A program made the position numbers and the translations under genes. Shown piece by piece: positions 11,161 to 23,885 of a DNA stretch of 64,000 nucleotides (its first letter is position 1; every line of letters starts with the position of its first letter). Below the pieces are notes generated by a model. It saw nothing but the letters and a program-made list of their open reading frames with translations. It ran no database searches and was not told the origin of the DNA. The stretch comes from Pieris napi (Eukaryota; Arthropoda; Insecta; Lepidoptera; Pieridae): assembly GCF_905475465.1 (NCBI RefSeq), contig NC_062252.1, positions 10,602,001 through 10,666,000 of the forward strand, given 5' to 3'.

Positions 11161-11654
11161 ACGAGGGGACTGGTTTCTCTTTCAGCCCAAAAACTAACGA
11201 CGTAAGTCAACCACCGAAGCATATCACTTTTAAAATTTACGATACGGGATTTCATATAAAATAAATATCATCATATCTTTTTAAATTCAGTAAAATACAA
11301 TTGTCTATTACCCAGTGTGCCACTTACCCAACGCTATAGCGCGTAACGTGGTGTTATTCGGCGTTATACAGCCATTGTTTCTGTACATTGACCTTCATAG
11401 TTATATAACAGTTTAATTATGTGCGTTACGGTTCATAACACTCAACTATGAACTTTGCTGTTACGATGTTATGTGAACGCGAAATTTTGTTCTTCTATAT
11501 TTTTATTTCGTAACAGCTTACGTAAACACAACAAAAAACAATTAAACTAAACATGTAGCCATAGTTGGAAATACACAAAATTCAAATATTTACGAAAAGA
11601 ATTAATCAATAAAAATTATTAAATACGTAATAAATAATTCGGCTGTGTGATGGT
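11161..11654. other. No gene seen
   Basis: Contains AACGCTATAGCGCG and other GTTATA/CGTTA motifs around 11320-11470. No ORF of note. Confidence 0.35.
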
Positions 11655-11860
11655 ATTTTATTGCTACTAAATTAAGTAAAAAGAGTGGCGGAGAGTTTCT
11701 TGCCAGTTCTCCTTGCCTGCTCTACGCCCTTGACTTGCGAAATCCTAAATGTAAATTTAGAATCAATTTAACATCTATTCTGTTGACGTTCATAAGTGTA
11801 CTTGGATACCTATATAAATAGTTATTTGAGTTTGAAAGGTTAAATATCCCCGTTTATGAC
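11655..11860 (+). mobile_element. LINE-B 3' untranslated end
   Basis: AAGAGTGGCGGAGAGTTTCT, CTCTACGCCCTTGACTTGCG, GTTGACGTTCATAAGTGTAC and a TTGAGTTTGAAAGG terminus. Truncated before the coding part. Confidence 0.75.
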
Positions 11861-11914
11861 TTAAGCTTGACCCAGAAGAAGAATTCAGTTAATACAGAAT
11901 TTTACTTTTACAGG

Positions 11915-11995
11915 GTAAATATGGTAGAAGGCTCGTAAGTGCGTTGCCTGCCTTTTACAAATGGGTACGCTCGTTTCTTGTAGGGCATTTATTTA
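11915..11995 (-). mobile_element. LINE-A fragment
   Basis: GAAGGCTCGTAAGTGCGTTG, CTGCCTTTTACAAATGGGTA and CGCTCGTTTCTTGTAG are the reverse complement of the LINE-A C-terminal codons. Confidence 0.6.
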
Positions 11996-12012
11996 ATTTT
12001 CCGTATTTTAAT

Positions 12013-12355
12013 TTTATACAGAACTAGCTGACCCGGCAATTGTTGTTTTGCCATAATATGTATATTATTTCTAGGAAACATTTTTTAGTTCAATAAAAAT
12101 AACTATCTACTATAATAAAAAATAGGGGTTGATCGTGGAGGGGTGAAAATTAAGGGTTGTATGTATTTTTCAATGCCACATAATAAGAAAAAAACACTAA
12201 TCACTGGGGGGTTTGGAAGATAGATAGTAGCCGATTCTCAGACTTACTGAATATGCATAAAAAATTTCATAGGAATCGGTCGAACCGTTTCTGAGGAGTA
12301 TGGGAACGAACATTGTGACACATTAGTTCGGAATATAATAATTATATATTAGAGT
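12013..12355 (+). repeat. Interspersed repeat E (AGCTGACCCGGC head)
   Basis: Starts CTAGCTGACCCGGCAATTGT, with TATTATTTCTAGGAAACATT, GGGGTTGATCGTGGAGGGG and GATAGATAGTAGCCGATTCT. It ends after CCGTTTCTGAGGAGTATGGG with an AT-rich end. Copies: 34191-34534 and, inverted, 39177-39517. I think it is a non-autonomous or LINE-derived element of insects, but the class is unsure. Confidence 0.75.
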
Positions 12356-14640
12356 TATGTTATTTGACTCTTATTTTTATATGTTAAAATATTATAAAAT
12401 GAGAGAAAGAGGCGGCCTATAAATTGCGGGATAAAATATGTATTGATTTTTTTTAATTTATACTCAAGATAAGCTAAACGAATGTAGTGGAACCGAACCA
12501 GTACGTGGCGAAACTAAATTAAACACGAAATCACTTAACACCGAGACATTGTCTATTAAAACTGCATCGAATGCAAGTCATCAATTGGTTCTAGTTTATC
12601 TCATCTGCCAATCCGACCGAGTGAGTTATCACAATGTAAGAATCGATAAAAAATATAAATTTCGACTCGATCACGACTCGATTGCACGATTATTTTTATT
12701 GTACCTCGGGGTATAATGTTGTGGATAACTGTACTAGATCTCTGCTAGACAAATAAGGCGCGTGGTGAGGGTCTTTTAAATTGGCGATGTCATAGGCGGT
12801 AGCGATTTTAGAAATTTGTATAAAAGAAATACGCAGAGGCGATTAGAACTTGGAGAAACTGATCGTGGTAGCAGAGAAGGCTAAATATCACGTGGCCACC
12901 AACCAGATGGACCAATCAAGTAAAAGACTCATTGTCCTCACTGTCATAAGGGACAAAAACCGGAGGAAACAGATCGCTTCTGATGCTTCGTAGCTGACCA
13001 CGACGCTCAAATAAGAGCTGCCAATTAAAGAGAAAGAGATAGAACAAATATGAATGTTAATAAAACACCACACCGCTAAGTCTGGCTTCCTTACGTCAAA
13101 AATGTATTGGACTTTGACATACCGGAGTATAGATATATAGAGACATACATCTGAATCTCACTCTCTCACTTAGGCTTTATTGACATGCTAATATTTCTGG
13201 TTTACACATAAATGTAAAGTTATATTCCTTTTAGATTGTTAACTATCTGTCATGTGTCAAAACTGACGTTTTATTTATGTGTAATATTGAGTGTTTGTTA
13301 GTCTGTAGAAGACGCGAGATTTGGCTTGTCACTTGAACGTTTACAAGAAGGTTTTTGTTAGATTATTTTCGATGTTAATTATAAATGAGATTAAAATTAT
13401 TGCTATTAAATAACAAACTCTTAATGCTGTTTAAATTATTTTAGGTAATTGATTTATTATTCAGAACTTTTCTTGTCTTCACTTTTTTCGTCTGTTTAAA
13501 AACTAAGGTATAAATCTATAATTATTACAATACGATAATACAAAACACTATATCCTTAACAATATACATTAAGTATATTGTTTATCAAGTCTTAATTTTA
13601 CATCACATACAATCTAATGATGTCTCTATGTATAACAGAAATCGCGGTATCAAACGCTAAATTGATGGCCCGAATCTAAACATCTGACGTTGCGCGGTTT
13701 CCCATGCTCTTGTTATTTGATAGCCGACGAACCTTGTTAGGTACAGTACTGACGGATTCACAATTATGGAAAATGTTTTAGGCCATACATTTATACATTT
13801 TTGAAATCACTGTCAAAAATAAATGGTATAACATGTGAAATGGTAAAACAAAACAGAATCAATCTCCTCGAAGGTTGTATTGCTATTCGTAGCTTGTCAG
13901 CTTCCGTGCCCTATCTAATGAAAGCACCATAGTTATCTAAATTTAATATTATAAAAACGAATTAATTTGAATATATAGAGTATATTTATAATAGTATCAA
14001 TCGCTTATACTGGGAATAAATAAAGCGCAACTGCGTTTCTCTGTGAATACAAAAGAAACAACATTTAAAGCCTATATTCTAGGTTTTATAAAGTAAAATA
14101 ATATAATGAAAAAATTAAAATATCTTACATATATTATGTCAAGTGACATAAACTAAACATCGTCGATCAGACGGCAAAGACAACATTACAAAAGAGTTTA
14201 TATAAAATACAATATAGACAAGAGTTTGTATAGGAAAATATATTATGTTTTCTTACATATATTTAAATTTATTCCTTTTTATATTATTATATTTCTACAT
14301 ATTTTTAAATATTTCAATTATTTGTCTCCTTACTACATACATGCTGTTTTAAATATAACAATAATGAAACTTGAAGCACGTGAAATCAGCTCCACTTTTT
14401 TTAAATCAGTAAAAAAGCAAATGATCAACTTATTTATTGTTTTGCTGAAAGAACTCAGCACGAAATCGTTGTCCAATTATCGCGAGCACAATTCTTTAAT
14501 TGGATTTCTGCATGTTTTATTATCTTTATAATTGAATGTATTTTTTATTGTATTGAATATGAACACAAATATGACAAGCAACTTAGCTAAATTTCATCTG
14601 TCCCTACATATTCATAGTTATTATTATTTTATCCTCAATG
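12356..14640. other. Long gene-free AT-rich region
   Basis: At 12885-12930 a phrase PPTRWTNQVKD in a plus-strand frame, closed soon after by a stop, resembles the C-terminus of RTE-type LINEs (compare SPTRWTDQIKS at 35048-38077) and may be an old fragment. The segment 13680-13750 is somewhat GC-richer. Nothing else is supported. Confidence 0.35.
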
Positions 14641-14682
14641 ATGAGATTCGCACGCTGAAGCCAGTAGGCCAACGTTGTTCAT
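14641..14682 (-). mobile_element. SINE head fragment
   Basis: ATGAGATTCGCACGCTGAAG followed by CCAGTAGGCCAACG is the reverse complement of the tRNA-like head. Only this 5' end is left. Confidence 0.6.
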
Positions 14683-14997
14683 ATTTGTAGCAAATGCTTT
14701 TTAATGTTAATATTTATGGTATATTTATGTTATAGTAAGCCCCTTGTCAAGTCGTGACACAAAAAACTGACCTAACCAACATCCGGTGAAAACACGGGTA
14801 TTCAATATGTCAATTAAACTAGGTAATTAGTGAAAACCGTAGCTAATTGACAATGGTTGTACTTTTTGGGTTACTTACCGGTAAGTGACAATACGTGCGA
14901 AAAACAGTGATTTTTCCAGTCACTAATAGTCACCTTCGATTGTTCTAAACTATATTATTATACATTATATACTAATACGCAGTTTTTGCATTTTGGA

Positions 14998-15245
14998 GCT
15001 TTGCATCGCTAGGGATGTTGCGAGCGGCCGGATGGGATCTCTTTGATCTCTTGGACTTTGGAGGATAGGACAGACCTTGGTATAGGATTTGTTTGGATCC
15101 TTCTTCGGACACAAACTGGTGCGGCCAAAAAGCAGGCTAAAAATAATAAGGAATACTTTTAGAAATAAAAAGGAAATGCCGTCAGCATTAAAGGTACACT
15201 ACGAGAGGGACCAAACTTTTAAAATTTGTTTTAGTTTTCTATTTA
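14998..15245 (+). mobile_element. LINE-C fragment, internally deleted
   Basis: GCATCGCTAGGGATGTTGCG and GCGGCCGGATGGGATC match the upstream coding part of LINE-C (ARD..RPDG). After a deletion, GTCAGCATTAAAGGTACACT and GGGACCAAACTTTTAAAA match its end. Confidence 0.6.
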
Positions 15246-16396
15246 TTCGTTTTTAATTATAATTACTATGTAAGTTAAGAATATTGTAGGCCAGTTACGA
15301 ATTGTTTAACTTATAGAAAATACATTATTTTTGGTAACGCTGTTGTGAGTACATAATGTGATTGATAAGTAGTTGACTTAGAACTCCTGTAAAAACTTGG
15401 GTAATTAATACCAAACTTTCTTTAAATATCAAAAAACAAGTTTCTTGGGAAATTTTTTGTTCTGCGCGTATTTGAAAAGAATCTGTGCTGTAGTGCTGTA
15501 ATGTGGAGTTGCTTCCCATTGGAAGCATCTACTCATCTACTGCCTAGAGCTACTGCCGGTCTTCTAACTCTAGAAGATGGTGACGTTTTAGTCGTCTCAC
15601 ATACTATGGTCAGTTGGCGAGCAAGTTCCTTCAGGTGACAGATTAACCGCTCTCTGAATTTATCTTCCAGTCTTCGTATATTGGTGGGAAAACGTAGCTA
15701 ATAATTTCTCGAGGGCTTCATAATGACAAAACATAGCATGAAGTATAAAGAAAAAGCGTGAAACTATTATACAAACTTTCGCTGTTAAATTATTACCCCT
15801 ATTCAAACAAATTTTTAAATATAATTGTTAATCTAAAATGCTGTTTTGACATGTGTTCATCACAGCGTAAACACTTAATTAGACTGATGTTAGGTATTAC
15901 ATTTGCTTATACTGATAGTCGCCTACTTGCGTATTGAGAAAACAAATAATTAAAATCTTGGTATAAATCAATTGTAGAACTTCTGTCATATGGACTTATT
16001 GTTTTCTACGGTTGACGATTTCAATGGTATCAGAGTCGTTTTATGCTTATTTCCATACAGGAAGGTATACCGTTGCGTCCGTTATAAACTTGTCACATTA
16101 CTTAACATTCTATGCGCGTGCGCACCCGATGCGCAAGATTACAATCGTAAAACTAGATATGGAATGACCTGTATTTCGGTTTTTAACTTTGGATGATAGG
16201 GATTGCAACCAAACCAGTTCGGAAGAAAGCGCATATATTTTGTAGATATAAACTTAAATTCGGCCACTGCGACTGGCTTCTATTGAGATTGGCCAGTGCG
16301 CAGTGTAGTGCACGAGTGTAGAGTGTAGTGTCTGGGCAGAGTGTCTCTGATAGCACGGATGCCCGACATCGGAACAGAAGATTACCCTCGGCGTTA
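15246..16396. other. No gene seen
   Basis: A 55-codon minus-strand open stretch at 15533-15697 has coding-like composition but no identity or splice support. The rest is AT-rich. The segment 16260-16395 is GC-richer, with repeated GTGTAG-type words. Confidence 0.35.
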
Positions 16397-16559
16397 AGGC
16401 CGATTTACATTATCTTAGTGTTTAGGAGAGTGCTTTAGTACAACTTGAAAGGCAAGTTCTTTAGCATAGCGTTTACTAAAGCAAGTAGCGTTTACATGTT
16501 TCAACTAAAGTACTATCCTAAAGCACTCTCCTAAACACTAAGATAATGTAAATCGGCCA
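16397..16559. mobile_element. Palindromic MITE, copy 1
   Basis: 163 bp. Ends are GGCCGATTTACATTATCTTA and its inverse, a 41-bp perfect terminal inverted repeat, with flanking TTA at 16394-16396 and 16560-16562. The TTA duplication and absence of coding suggest a PIF/Harbinger-type MITE. The inverted copy at 23886-24047 differs at only about two positions. Confidence 0.85.
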
Positions 16560-16562
16560 TTA

Positions 16563-17194
16563 GTCTTTTTCAAGTACGAGGAACCGATTCGGGGGTAGAA
16601 CTATCTGAGACCGCTTAGAGCATTGGAATTTTGTTTGAGTATAACCAAAATAGCATTTATCCATTTCCAGCTAAGCAAGTAATAATATTTCAATTTAGTT
16701 AATTTATTAGTTAAGTTGTATACACATAAACCTTTTTTAATAACCAAAAAACCGTATCTTCCGCTTTAAGGATTTTGCTGGGACTTTTATTAAAAAACAT
16801 TTAACTATATATGCAATTTGTACGCGTGACTTTGGTGCCGTTACAAGTTACGAACTTGATGTGTACGGGGTTGCCTTGTACACTACGAGCCCAGTTTTTT
16901 GGGACATACATTCATCAAACACTGGTATGATTAACTCAAGTCTTTGTTGATTGAAAATTAAATAACATATCTATGTCTACTTTTTAGATAAATGTAATAA
17001 GTTTAATCTAATTGTAAAAACCGAATAATACTCGTTAATATGTCCGCTAGCTCACGTTACATATGATAATTCGAAATTACACTGATAATATTAAAATCGA
17101 AATAAATAAGAAAATATTCTTGAATCCACGTGACAGACAATTTTGTATTTTCTTCACCTTGCATGATTCTTTAAGAACCGAATCAAAGATTTTC
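16563..17194. other. No gene seen
   Basis: Non-coding, AT-rich. No repeat recognised. Confidence 0.35.
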
Positions 17195-17480
17195 GCAGAA
17201 CAGGGGACAAACGGGCAGGAGCCTGACCCAATGTTAAGCGATACCTCCGCCCATGGACACTCAATGCTAGAGGGCTCGCGAATGCGTTGCCGACCTTTTA
17301 GGAATTGGTACGCTCGTTTCTTGAAGGATCCTAAGTCGAATTGGTTCGGAAATACTTCAGCTGGGCAGCTCTACATAGTGGTGGTGAGCGGCTAAAACTG
17401 CCTTTAAAACGCTCAGTTGTGGAACGACGGACGTCGAGGTGATACAGTTGGAATTTCGTATTGCCTCAACGTCCGATGAT
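17195..17480 (-). mobile_element. LINE-A 3' end, long copy
   Basis: Read on the minus strand: TTTCATCATCGGACGTTG..., ACGTCCGTCGTTCCACAACT, GTATTTCCGAACCAATTCGA, GCGTACCAATTCCTAAAAGG, and the terminal CCTGCCCGTTTGTCCCC near 17200. It corresponds to the last about 90 codons of the LINE-A reverse transcriptase plus its 3' end, with frame breaks. Confidence 0.75.
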
Positions 17481-18049
17481 GAAACAAGCGCTAAATATAT
17501 AAATATCTCACGATACGGTGTCAATATTTATTTTCCTTATTTCCTATTTTCACAGTAACATAAAACTATTCTAAAAATATAATATAAACATAACAAGTAA
17601 AAACTTAAAACCTAAACCTTTTTACAACTATATATTATAAATAATGCAATTCTTGTGAATTCCGCCAGTATGCAACTAAATACATCCGTCTCACAAGCAA
17701 TAGTGTTTAGGGTGCGCAAAACACGCGTAAATGGTGCTTCTCTGAGTAAATACGCGCTCGGGGCACCAGCAATCTGCCAGCAATTGCGACCGCTTACCAC
17801 GCCGTTAATATGAAACATTAAAACAAATTTAAACTCGTCACAAATATTACCAGCGAGCGTAAACCTTTTTTGCTCTAGGTGAACGTCCTGCAGGGACCCA
17901 ATTCATTGATTGAGACGAAACTGCATGTTAATGATACACACCGTTATTCATTTATGGGCTTATTGAAGAATGGCCATTAATGATCGTGAATATTAATTGG
18001 TGTCAAAATAACATTCGTTTTGGGTTATTTATTATTAAAAGTATTGAAG
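17481..18049. other. No gene seen
   Basis: AT-rich. The minus-strand frame at 17612-17818 has no recognisable domain. Confidence 0.35.
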
Positions 18050-18440
18050 AAAACCTTCTTTAGGCGGATGAGGGTAAAATTTTTACGGATGAAACGCAAT
18101 AATAATAATATTAGCGTCACGAAGATGTGCAGCGTTTTTGTCAAAGAAAAGGGAGAGAGCGATTGAGACCGATTGAGAGAGAGTGAGAGTAAGGGAGATC
18201 GAGAAAAAATACACGCTATTGGTTGATGTATTCGTTTAGTAGTTACATATTAGAACTTTAGATAGCAATTCTGTCGTATAACGTGTTGTGCAGTAAACGC
18301 AGATTTTTGTATATATTTTTATTATCATTAGCACGTATGCAGTGTGAATATAGATATACAAATACATGCAGTGATCATATACTGGTAAACGATCATCTAT
18401 TGGGATCATCTATTAATTTACAAAGAAGTTTCACTTCTGA
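18050..18440 (+). repeat. Repeat G (GAAGTGAAAC-ended), longest copy
   Basis: The left part has ACCTTCTTTAGGCGGATGAG, GTCACGAAGATGTGCAGCG, GGGAGAGAGCGATTGAGACC and GAGAGAGAGTGAGAG. The right end AAAGAAGTTTCACTTCTGAC is roughly the inverse of the left end. Likely a MITE. No target duplication could be fixed. Confidence 0.5.
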
Positions 18441-18734
18441 CATGCTGTGTACTTTGTACGCACGCACTTTATTATTATCACGCCTTTTTCCCAAAGGGGA
18501 ACGAGATCTCCACTTCGTCTGTTATGGTTTGACTTGTCCCTTCTCTAGTACCTCCTGGAAGTAGTTGAATAATGTTCTTAATCATTTTACACTATCAAAA
18601 AGAGGTTGGTCGTCGACTTAAAGGATAATATGAAATGTATCTAAATAGATTATAAAGAATTTTGTTTGCAAATAAATTTACATGTATTGTCATGAATGTA
18701 GCAGTACTTAGTGTTCTTTTTATTGCATACTCAA

Positions 18735-18800
18735 TCGAGCCTACGGGCCTCCAAAAAGAGCAGTCATCGCTGCCCATAGACGCCCATATTAATAGGTCCG
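18735..18800 (-). mobile_element. LINE-D 3' fragment
   Basis: GAGCCTACGGGCCTCC, then GCAGTCATCGCTGCCCATAG is the reverse complement of a conserved LINE 3' end (peptide like GSDDCSF in one frame). Other copies: 19960-20080, 39805-39890, 43096-43155. Confidence 0.55.
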
Positions 18801-19497
18801 TTGGCGGACTTTGGGGGAACTATAATATCGCCCAGGGATCTCTTCAAGGTTGCGGCGTCAGCGCTATAGATATTAACAACTTGATCGAAGGTACATACGA
18901 AAACATCGAGCAAATAAGTGATGCAAAAGGTAGAAACTGGTTCTAACAACCTTTAAATTGAATTATTTTTATTCAAACCACTACGTAAACAACAACAACG
19001 AAAATAAATCAATTTATAATAATAAAGACACAACAGGAAAAGATTGGAACTTTGTATTTTTGTATCGATTTTTAAAATTTCTCTCACACACATACATGAT
19101 TTCAGTGTAACATAGGCTATATTTATTTAGAATATTTATTAGGAGCTAAGCTAAAACAGGTATTAGAAGAAATTTGCTTGGCTCAGTATCGAATTTAAAA
19201 AATTCTTAGTCAACCGTTATTCGTAATTTGAATATCTCTAATCACTTAATTTAAATAAACTAGACATTAGTGTCTTGATGCTGTATCTGGATAAACACGC
19301 AACAGGAATCACAACTTTGAACTCGAAGGACAGTTAAAAGGAGGTAAATTTGCTCGAATATGTTGTACTAATATATGAAGACGCTTATAATTTACGAAAT
19401 ATTTAAAGCAATTATCATTAAGGTCTAGGTTTAAATTAACAGTAAGTATATTTTTTATATTTTATATTCCCAAAGAGTCAACATTTTATACATTATC
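18801..19497. other. No gene seen
   Basis: AT-rich. Short ORFs only. Confidence 0.35.
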
Positions 19498-19720
19498 TTT
19501 ATATATATAATTCTTCTGTGAGTGTGTATGTCACTGAACTTCTCTCAAACGACTGGACCGATTTTGATGAAATTTTTTGTGTGTGTTCAAGGGGATCTGG
19601 GAATGGTTTAGATTCACAAATCAGCCCGCCAGATGGCGCTGCAGTCGGTACTTTCATACTTTAATATCCTAATAGCTTGAAATATCATGCAGGACAACGT
19701 CTGTCGGGTCCACTAGTAAT
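19498..19720 (-). repeat. Repeat E relative (GGACCCGACAGACG head)
   Basis: Minus-strand start ACTAGTGGACCCGACAGACG, then GTTGTCCTGCATGATATTTC, CATCTGGCGGGCTGATTTG and CATCAAAATCGGTCCAGTCG. The last phrase is shared in type with repeat E (…CCGATT…ATGAAATTTTTT). Confidence 0.6.
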
Positions 19721-19739
19721 GGTATAAAAATTAAAATAT

Positions 19740-19920
19740 ATCAGTGGTGCTACAACCTTTTCAAGTCAGTCTCAGAATTCCGTTTCTGTTTCATGATAAT
19801 TTGTCAATCTAATAGGCAAGTAGGTGACGAGCCTCCTGTGCGTGACACACACTTTTTGGATCTAAGGCAAGCCTGACGATATTTTTCTTCACCGGTCGAG
19901 CGAATGTTAAATGCGCATCA
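19740..19920 (-). mobile_element. SINE, 5'-truncated
   Basis: CAGTGGTGCTACAACC, GTTTCATGATAATTTGTCAA, ACCGGTCGAGCGAATG and TTAAATGCGCATCA. The tRNA-like head is missing; LINE-D sequence follows. Confidence 0.75.
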
Positions 19921-19954
19921 CCTTGATGGCTGGAAGTCTTTCACAGTCCGTATC

Positions 19955-20085
19955 ATAAGACACTTATTTTTGCGTAAAAGGCCTCCTCAAAGGCCGGCAA
20001 CCCACTAAAAATGGTTGTCCACGGGCTGCAATGACTGCCCTTTATGGGCGTCCCGTAGGCTCTCGTATAAAAAAAACGACGGGTT
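19955..20085 (+). mobile_element. LINE-D 3' end
   Basis: GGCCTCCTCAAAGGCCGGCA, GTCCACGGGCTGCAATGACT, GCCCTTTATGGGCGTCCCGT and AGGCTCTCGTAT, then A-rich. Immediately after, CGGGTTGCACTCCGGGAATG begins another short repeat. Confidence 0.55.
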
Positions 20086-20109
20086 GCACTCCGGGAATGC
20101 CGGCTCAAG

Positions 20110-20704
20110 TGAAAACTTGAATATTAACGTTGTGCATTTTTGATATTTTGGAATGGTTAGGGAATAATATTGCACGAATTGCTTTAATTATCAGTATAAA
20201 AGTACTATAATTTATGTGGTAGAATATAATATTTATTCATTGCGCTATCGTACACGATATGACAATTTATATTACATTAAATACGCCGCGCCAGCTGTCT
20301 ACTCTCCATCCGTCTTACGACGTCACGTGTCCTGACGCGAGTTTAAATTTTTTTACCCATTCCAAATATAGTATACAACGCTGCTAAAGAAGTTATCACT
20401 TCAAAAATATACGAGCTGTCAAAAACTAAAATTATCGTATCAACGTAATTTTCGTGCTCTGGTCAAAACTGTTTATAAATACGGTTATAATTTCAGTATC
20501 TATAAGGAAATCTCATTCAGTAATATAAGAGATGATTGGAGCATCAAAGTAGATTGAGAAGCTGTAATCGTATTAATTGAAGTGAGTTTAACGGGTCGTT
20601 ATAAATGCGTAGCGGTAGCGTGTTAGTTTGTTACATTACGGCCATGAACTTAGCGGTACCATCATTAACAATATATCAATGGTCAAATATGTTTTTAGTT
20701 TGTT
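20110..20704. other. No gene seen
   Basis: Contains CTAAAGAAGTTATCACTTCA near 20387 (a repeat G-like end). Otherwise featureless. Confidence 0.35.
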
Positions 20705-20905
20705 TTTATAGAACAGGGGGTAAACGGGCAGGAGGCTCACCTGATGTTAAGTGATACCGCCGCCCATAGACACTCAATGCCAGAGGGCTCGGGAGTGCGT
20801 TGCCGGCCTTTTAAGAATTGGTACGCTCTTCTCTTGACCCTTGGACCCTAAGTCGAATTGGTTCGGAAATACCCCAGTAGGCAGCTGGTTCCACAAAGTG
20901 AAAAA
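20705..20905 (-). mobile_element. LINE-A 3' end
   Basis: TATAGAACAGGGGGTAAACG, GGCAGGAGGCTCACCTGATG, TTAAGTGATACCGCCGCCCA, GTGCGTTGCCGGCCTTTTAA and CCTAAGTCGAATTGGTTCGG. Good match to the family consensus, 5'-truncated. Confidence 0.8.
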
Positions 20906-20937
20906 AAGATAAATATTACAAGAGGTAACGCGGCCCA

Positions 20938-21229
20938 AAATCAGTGGTGTTACAACCTCTTTAGGTCTGGGCCACAGATTTCTGAATCTGTTTCATAATC
21001 AATTTTTAATCTAATAGGCTAAGTAGGTGATCAGTAGGTGCCTGACACACGCCATCGACTTTTGGTTGGGTTTAAGACATGTCGGTTTCTTCACGATGTT
21101 TTCCTGCATCGTTCGAGCGAATGTTAAATGTGCACATAGAAATAAAATCCATTGGTGCATAGCCGGGGATCGAACCTACGACCTCAGGGATGAGAGTCGC
21201 AAGCTGAAGCCACTAGGTCAACACTGCTC
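20938..21229 (-). mobile_element. tRNA-derived SINE, near full length
   Basis: From TCAGTGGTGTTACAACCTC through CTGACACACGCCATCGACTT, ACGATGTTTTCCTGCATCG, reverse B box CCGGGGATCGAACCTACGAC and head to GTCAACACTGCTC. The best full-length guide to the family in this window. Confidence 0.85.
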
Positions 21230-21569
21230 TCCATAATTATTATGAAGATATTTTTGGAGTATTTGTCGACGGGCCCGTCGGGAGATGTCAAGCCTTTAAG
21301 GCAAATAAAGTCACTTTTTAGGAAAAGGGAGATTAGACTTCTTAACTTTTCGGCCCCAGATTTGTCTGTTTGCCTGTGGCTTTGTGTTAGGCTATTTGCG
21401 TGTTGTTCCTACGAGAAAGTAAGTGCGTGCTCCTATTTCACCATGCCTCCTGCTGATAGAGGACAAATCTTTGTTATTAATTTATTTTATAACAAATTAC
21501 TTAAGATGTCATGTCGAACATGGTGTAATGGTTGCCGCACCTTACAATCATTGTGTAAAACAAAAACCT

Positions 21570-21690
21570 TGGCGATTAAAAAGAGTGGCGGAGAGTATAG
21601 TTCTTCTCTTCGTAAGGTAAAATTAGAAGCATTTAATATATATTTCTTGTTTGACGTTCATAAGTGTACATTGTGTTACTTATGTGTACT
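21570..21690 (+). mobile_element. LINE-B 3' fragment
   Basis: GGCGATTAAAAAGAGTGGCG, GAGAGTATAGTTCTTCTC and TTTGACGTTCATAAGTGTAC. The middle part is deleted. Confidence 0.6.
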
Positions 21691-23880
21691 ATATCATGAA
21701 TGTACAATGAAACCTAAAATAAAAAAAACATACGTCAATGTGTGGGTATAATTTTGTTTCTATTTGCAATATTCTGCTCGATTTTTACAAATTGTTTACA
21801 AATTTTAACCAAAACGCCGTTAATATTGTAAAAGATTTAATTATAATATCAAATTGTTATTTGTCAACTTCATGTGTCAGTTTCACTCGAAAAGTCAAGT
21901 TATGTAATAATTGCGTAAATAGTTTTATTTAAATATGCAAAGTAAACCAAAGACAAGCTAAAACTGGATTTGTACGGTTCCTGGGTCATTGGGGTGTTTT
22001 AAATAATAGACTTTATTTTTACACTCGCGGACAACAAAAGAATATAAGCGAAATAATGAAATGTTAATTGCTATGAAACGAATGAATGCAATGTAACAGT
22101 TGAATAGTGCCTACGTCTGGCTATACTCTCGGGGCGTAACTCCGACTATTTTGGAAACCACCACGCTTATAAAACTAAGAACTCACTCACTCACTCAACA
22201 CTCAGGCTGAGTGAGCAAACTGTACAGCCTTGGCTCGAGTTCTACAAACTAAAGTTAACAATTTGTACTATTATTATTTAATTAGTAACATTTTTAGAAA
22301 TAAAAGTCTACATTTTTACGTAACTACCAAAGAACTATCATTTTTCATAGCAAAAACTGATAGACGAATTTTTTTTAAACATATAATCAATTAACTAAAT
22401 TTATAATCTCATGTTAAAATACCATGGGTATTTAAGGCAAACTCAGCTTTTGCGAATTGGTTAAAATATTAATAAACATATATAATATGTGTATAAAATA
22501 GAAAAAAATCATGTGTCCAATTCATACGTGGTAGAAGTGAAACCTTCAAAAACAAAGTTTTTATAATTAAAATATGTAAATTAGACTTTTTCCCTATCTA
22601 AATGTAGGATCTTTTCTTTAAAAAAAAAATTATTTTAATGTTAAATTTTTATTTATAACTTTAATATCAATCTTTAATTTGGTAAAAACTAAAATAATAA
22701 AAGTTTGAAATAAATTCACAAGATCCAACGTGGGAGAAAATGAGATATGAAGCATTACACAGTGTATAAACTTTTAATTCAGTGTAGTCCGAAGTTTTCA
22801 CTTCAAAAAGTTTCTATAACTAATGATTTGTAAATAATATTGATAAATAATCTAATTTTATAATTAAACTACTTACTTGACTTACTTATTGAATTTTCAT
22901 CAAATCTGTTTTTTTATTTCAGAAAATGTTCAAATACACACTAATTTAAAGTTTATACACTGTATAATGCCTCCTATCTCACTCTCTCTCACGCCAAATC
23001 CTATTAATTTATGTGTCTGTCTCTTTTTACTGTCGCTTTTTCCGTTGCATCCGGTTTGAAATCACAACGATTCTAAAGAAGTTTCACTTCAAAAATGAGT
23101 AAAGGAAAATCTTCTACAAAGTTTTGACTGTGATTACCAATGGGTTAAAATTTATACCTTACCATTTGGCATTTAAGTTAACGGCAGCTGTCAGTTAAGT
23201 AATCGCTATTTTAATGGCCCTAAGTTCAATCATCATTACTCTCAAAGTACTGGATAAATTGGACGTTTTAAAGTACCATCATTTATTAATAACCGTTGTG
23301 GCGTTTATCATATGAATTACGCCTAAGCAGCAAAGAGGATTTTCCAGCTTTAATCTGAAAATTTACGTTTAAACTTGACTATAAATTTGAAATTGATGTT
23401 ATTAATACATACATAATAGAAATGCATCATAGATAATGTCTACAGTATATGTTACAAGCTTTAAATATACTTCCAATTTTAGATTTACCTAGGAATTTAG
23501 CAAACAATTCCTAGCAAATAAGCGGATAAGATTCAGAAAGGCACTTAACAATGTTTTTTTTAATTGATCAGCCCACTACCGAATATGTCAAGCTCTAAGT
23601 AGTGTTTATTCTGTTATATTCGCAATGAATTAGTTTTGTTCACATTCATGTGAAAGCTTCAAATTCATTTGTAAAAAGCTCTTTTGTCGTAAAAGTAACG
23701 AAGCTCTAAGAAAATATTACATGAATGCTTGAATATAAACATACTGTATGACATGTCTAAGGGTTAGATTCAGAAACGAGCTAAGCTTAACTTAGCGCTG
23801 AGTCTGACTCCAGAACGTCAAAACTATAAATGGATTTTGACTATGAGTCATAGTTCGCGCTAACTCACCCTGAAGTCACA
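21691..23880. other. Gene-free AT-rich region with degenerate repeat G sequence
   Basis: GAAGTTTTCACTTCAAAAAG near 22792 and AAGAAGTTTCACTTCAAAAA near 23075 bracket a segment with CTCACTCTCTCTCACG. This could be an old, inverted copy of repeat G (22780-23090). No coding region is supported. Confidence 0.4.
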
Positions 23881-23885
23881 CTTAA

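Noticed and set aside
15533..15697. 55-codon minus-strand open stretch with helix-like composition
   Set aside because: No start codon, weak splice context, no recognisable family. Not enough to call an exon.
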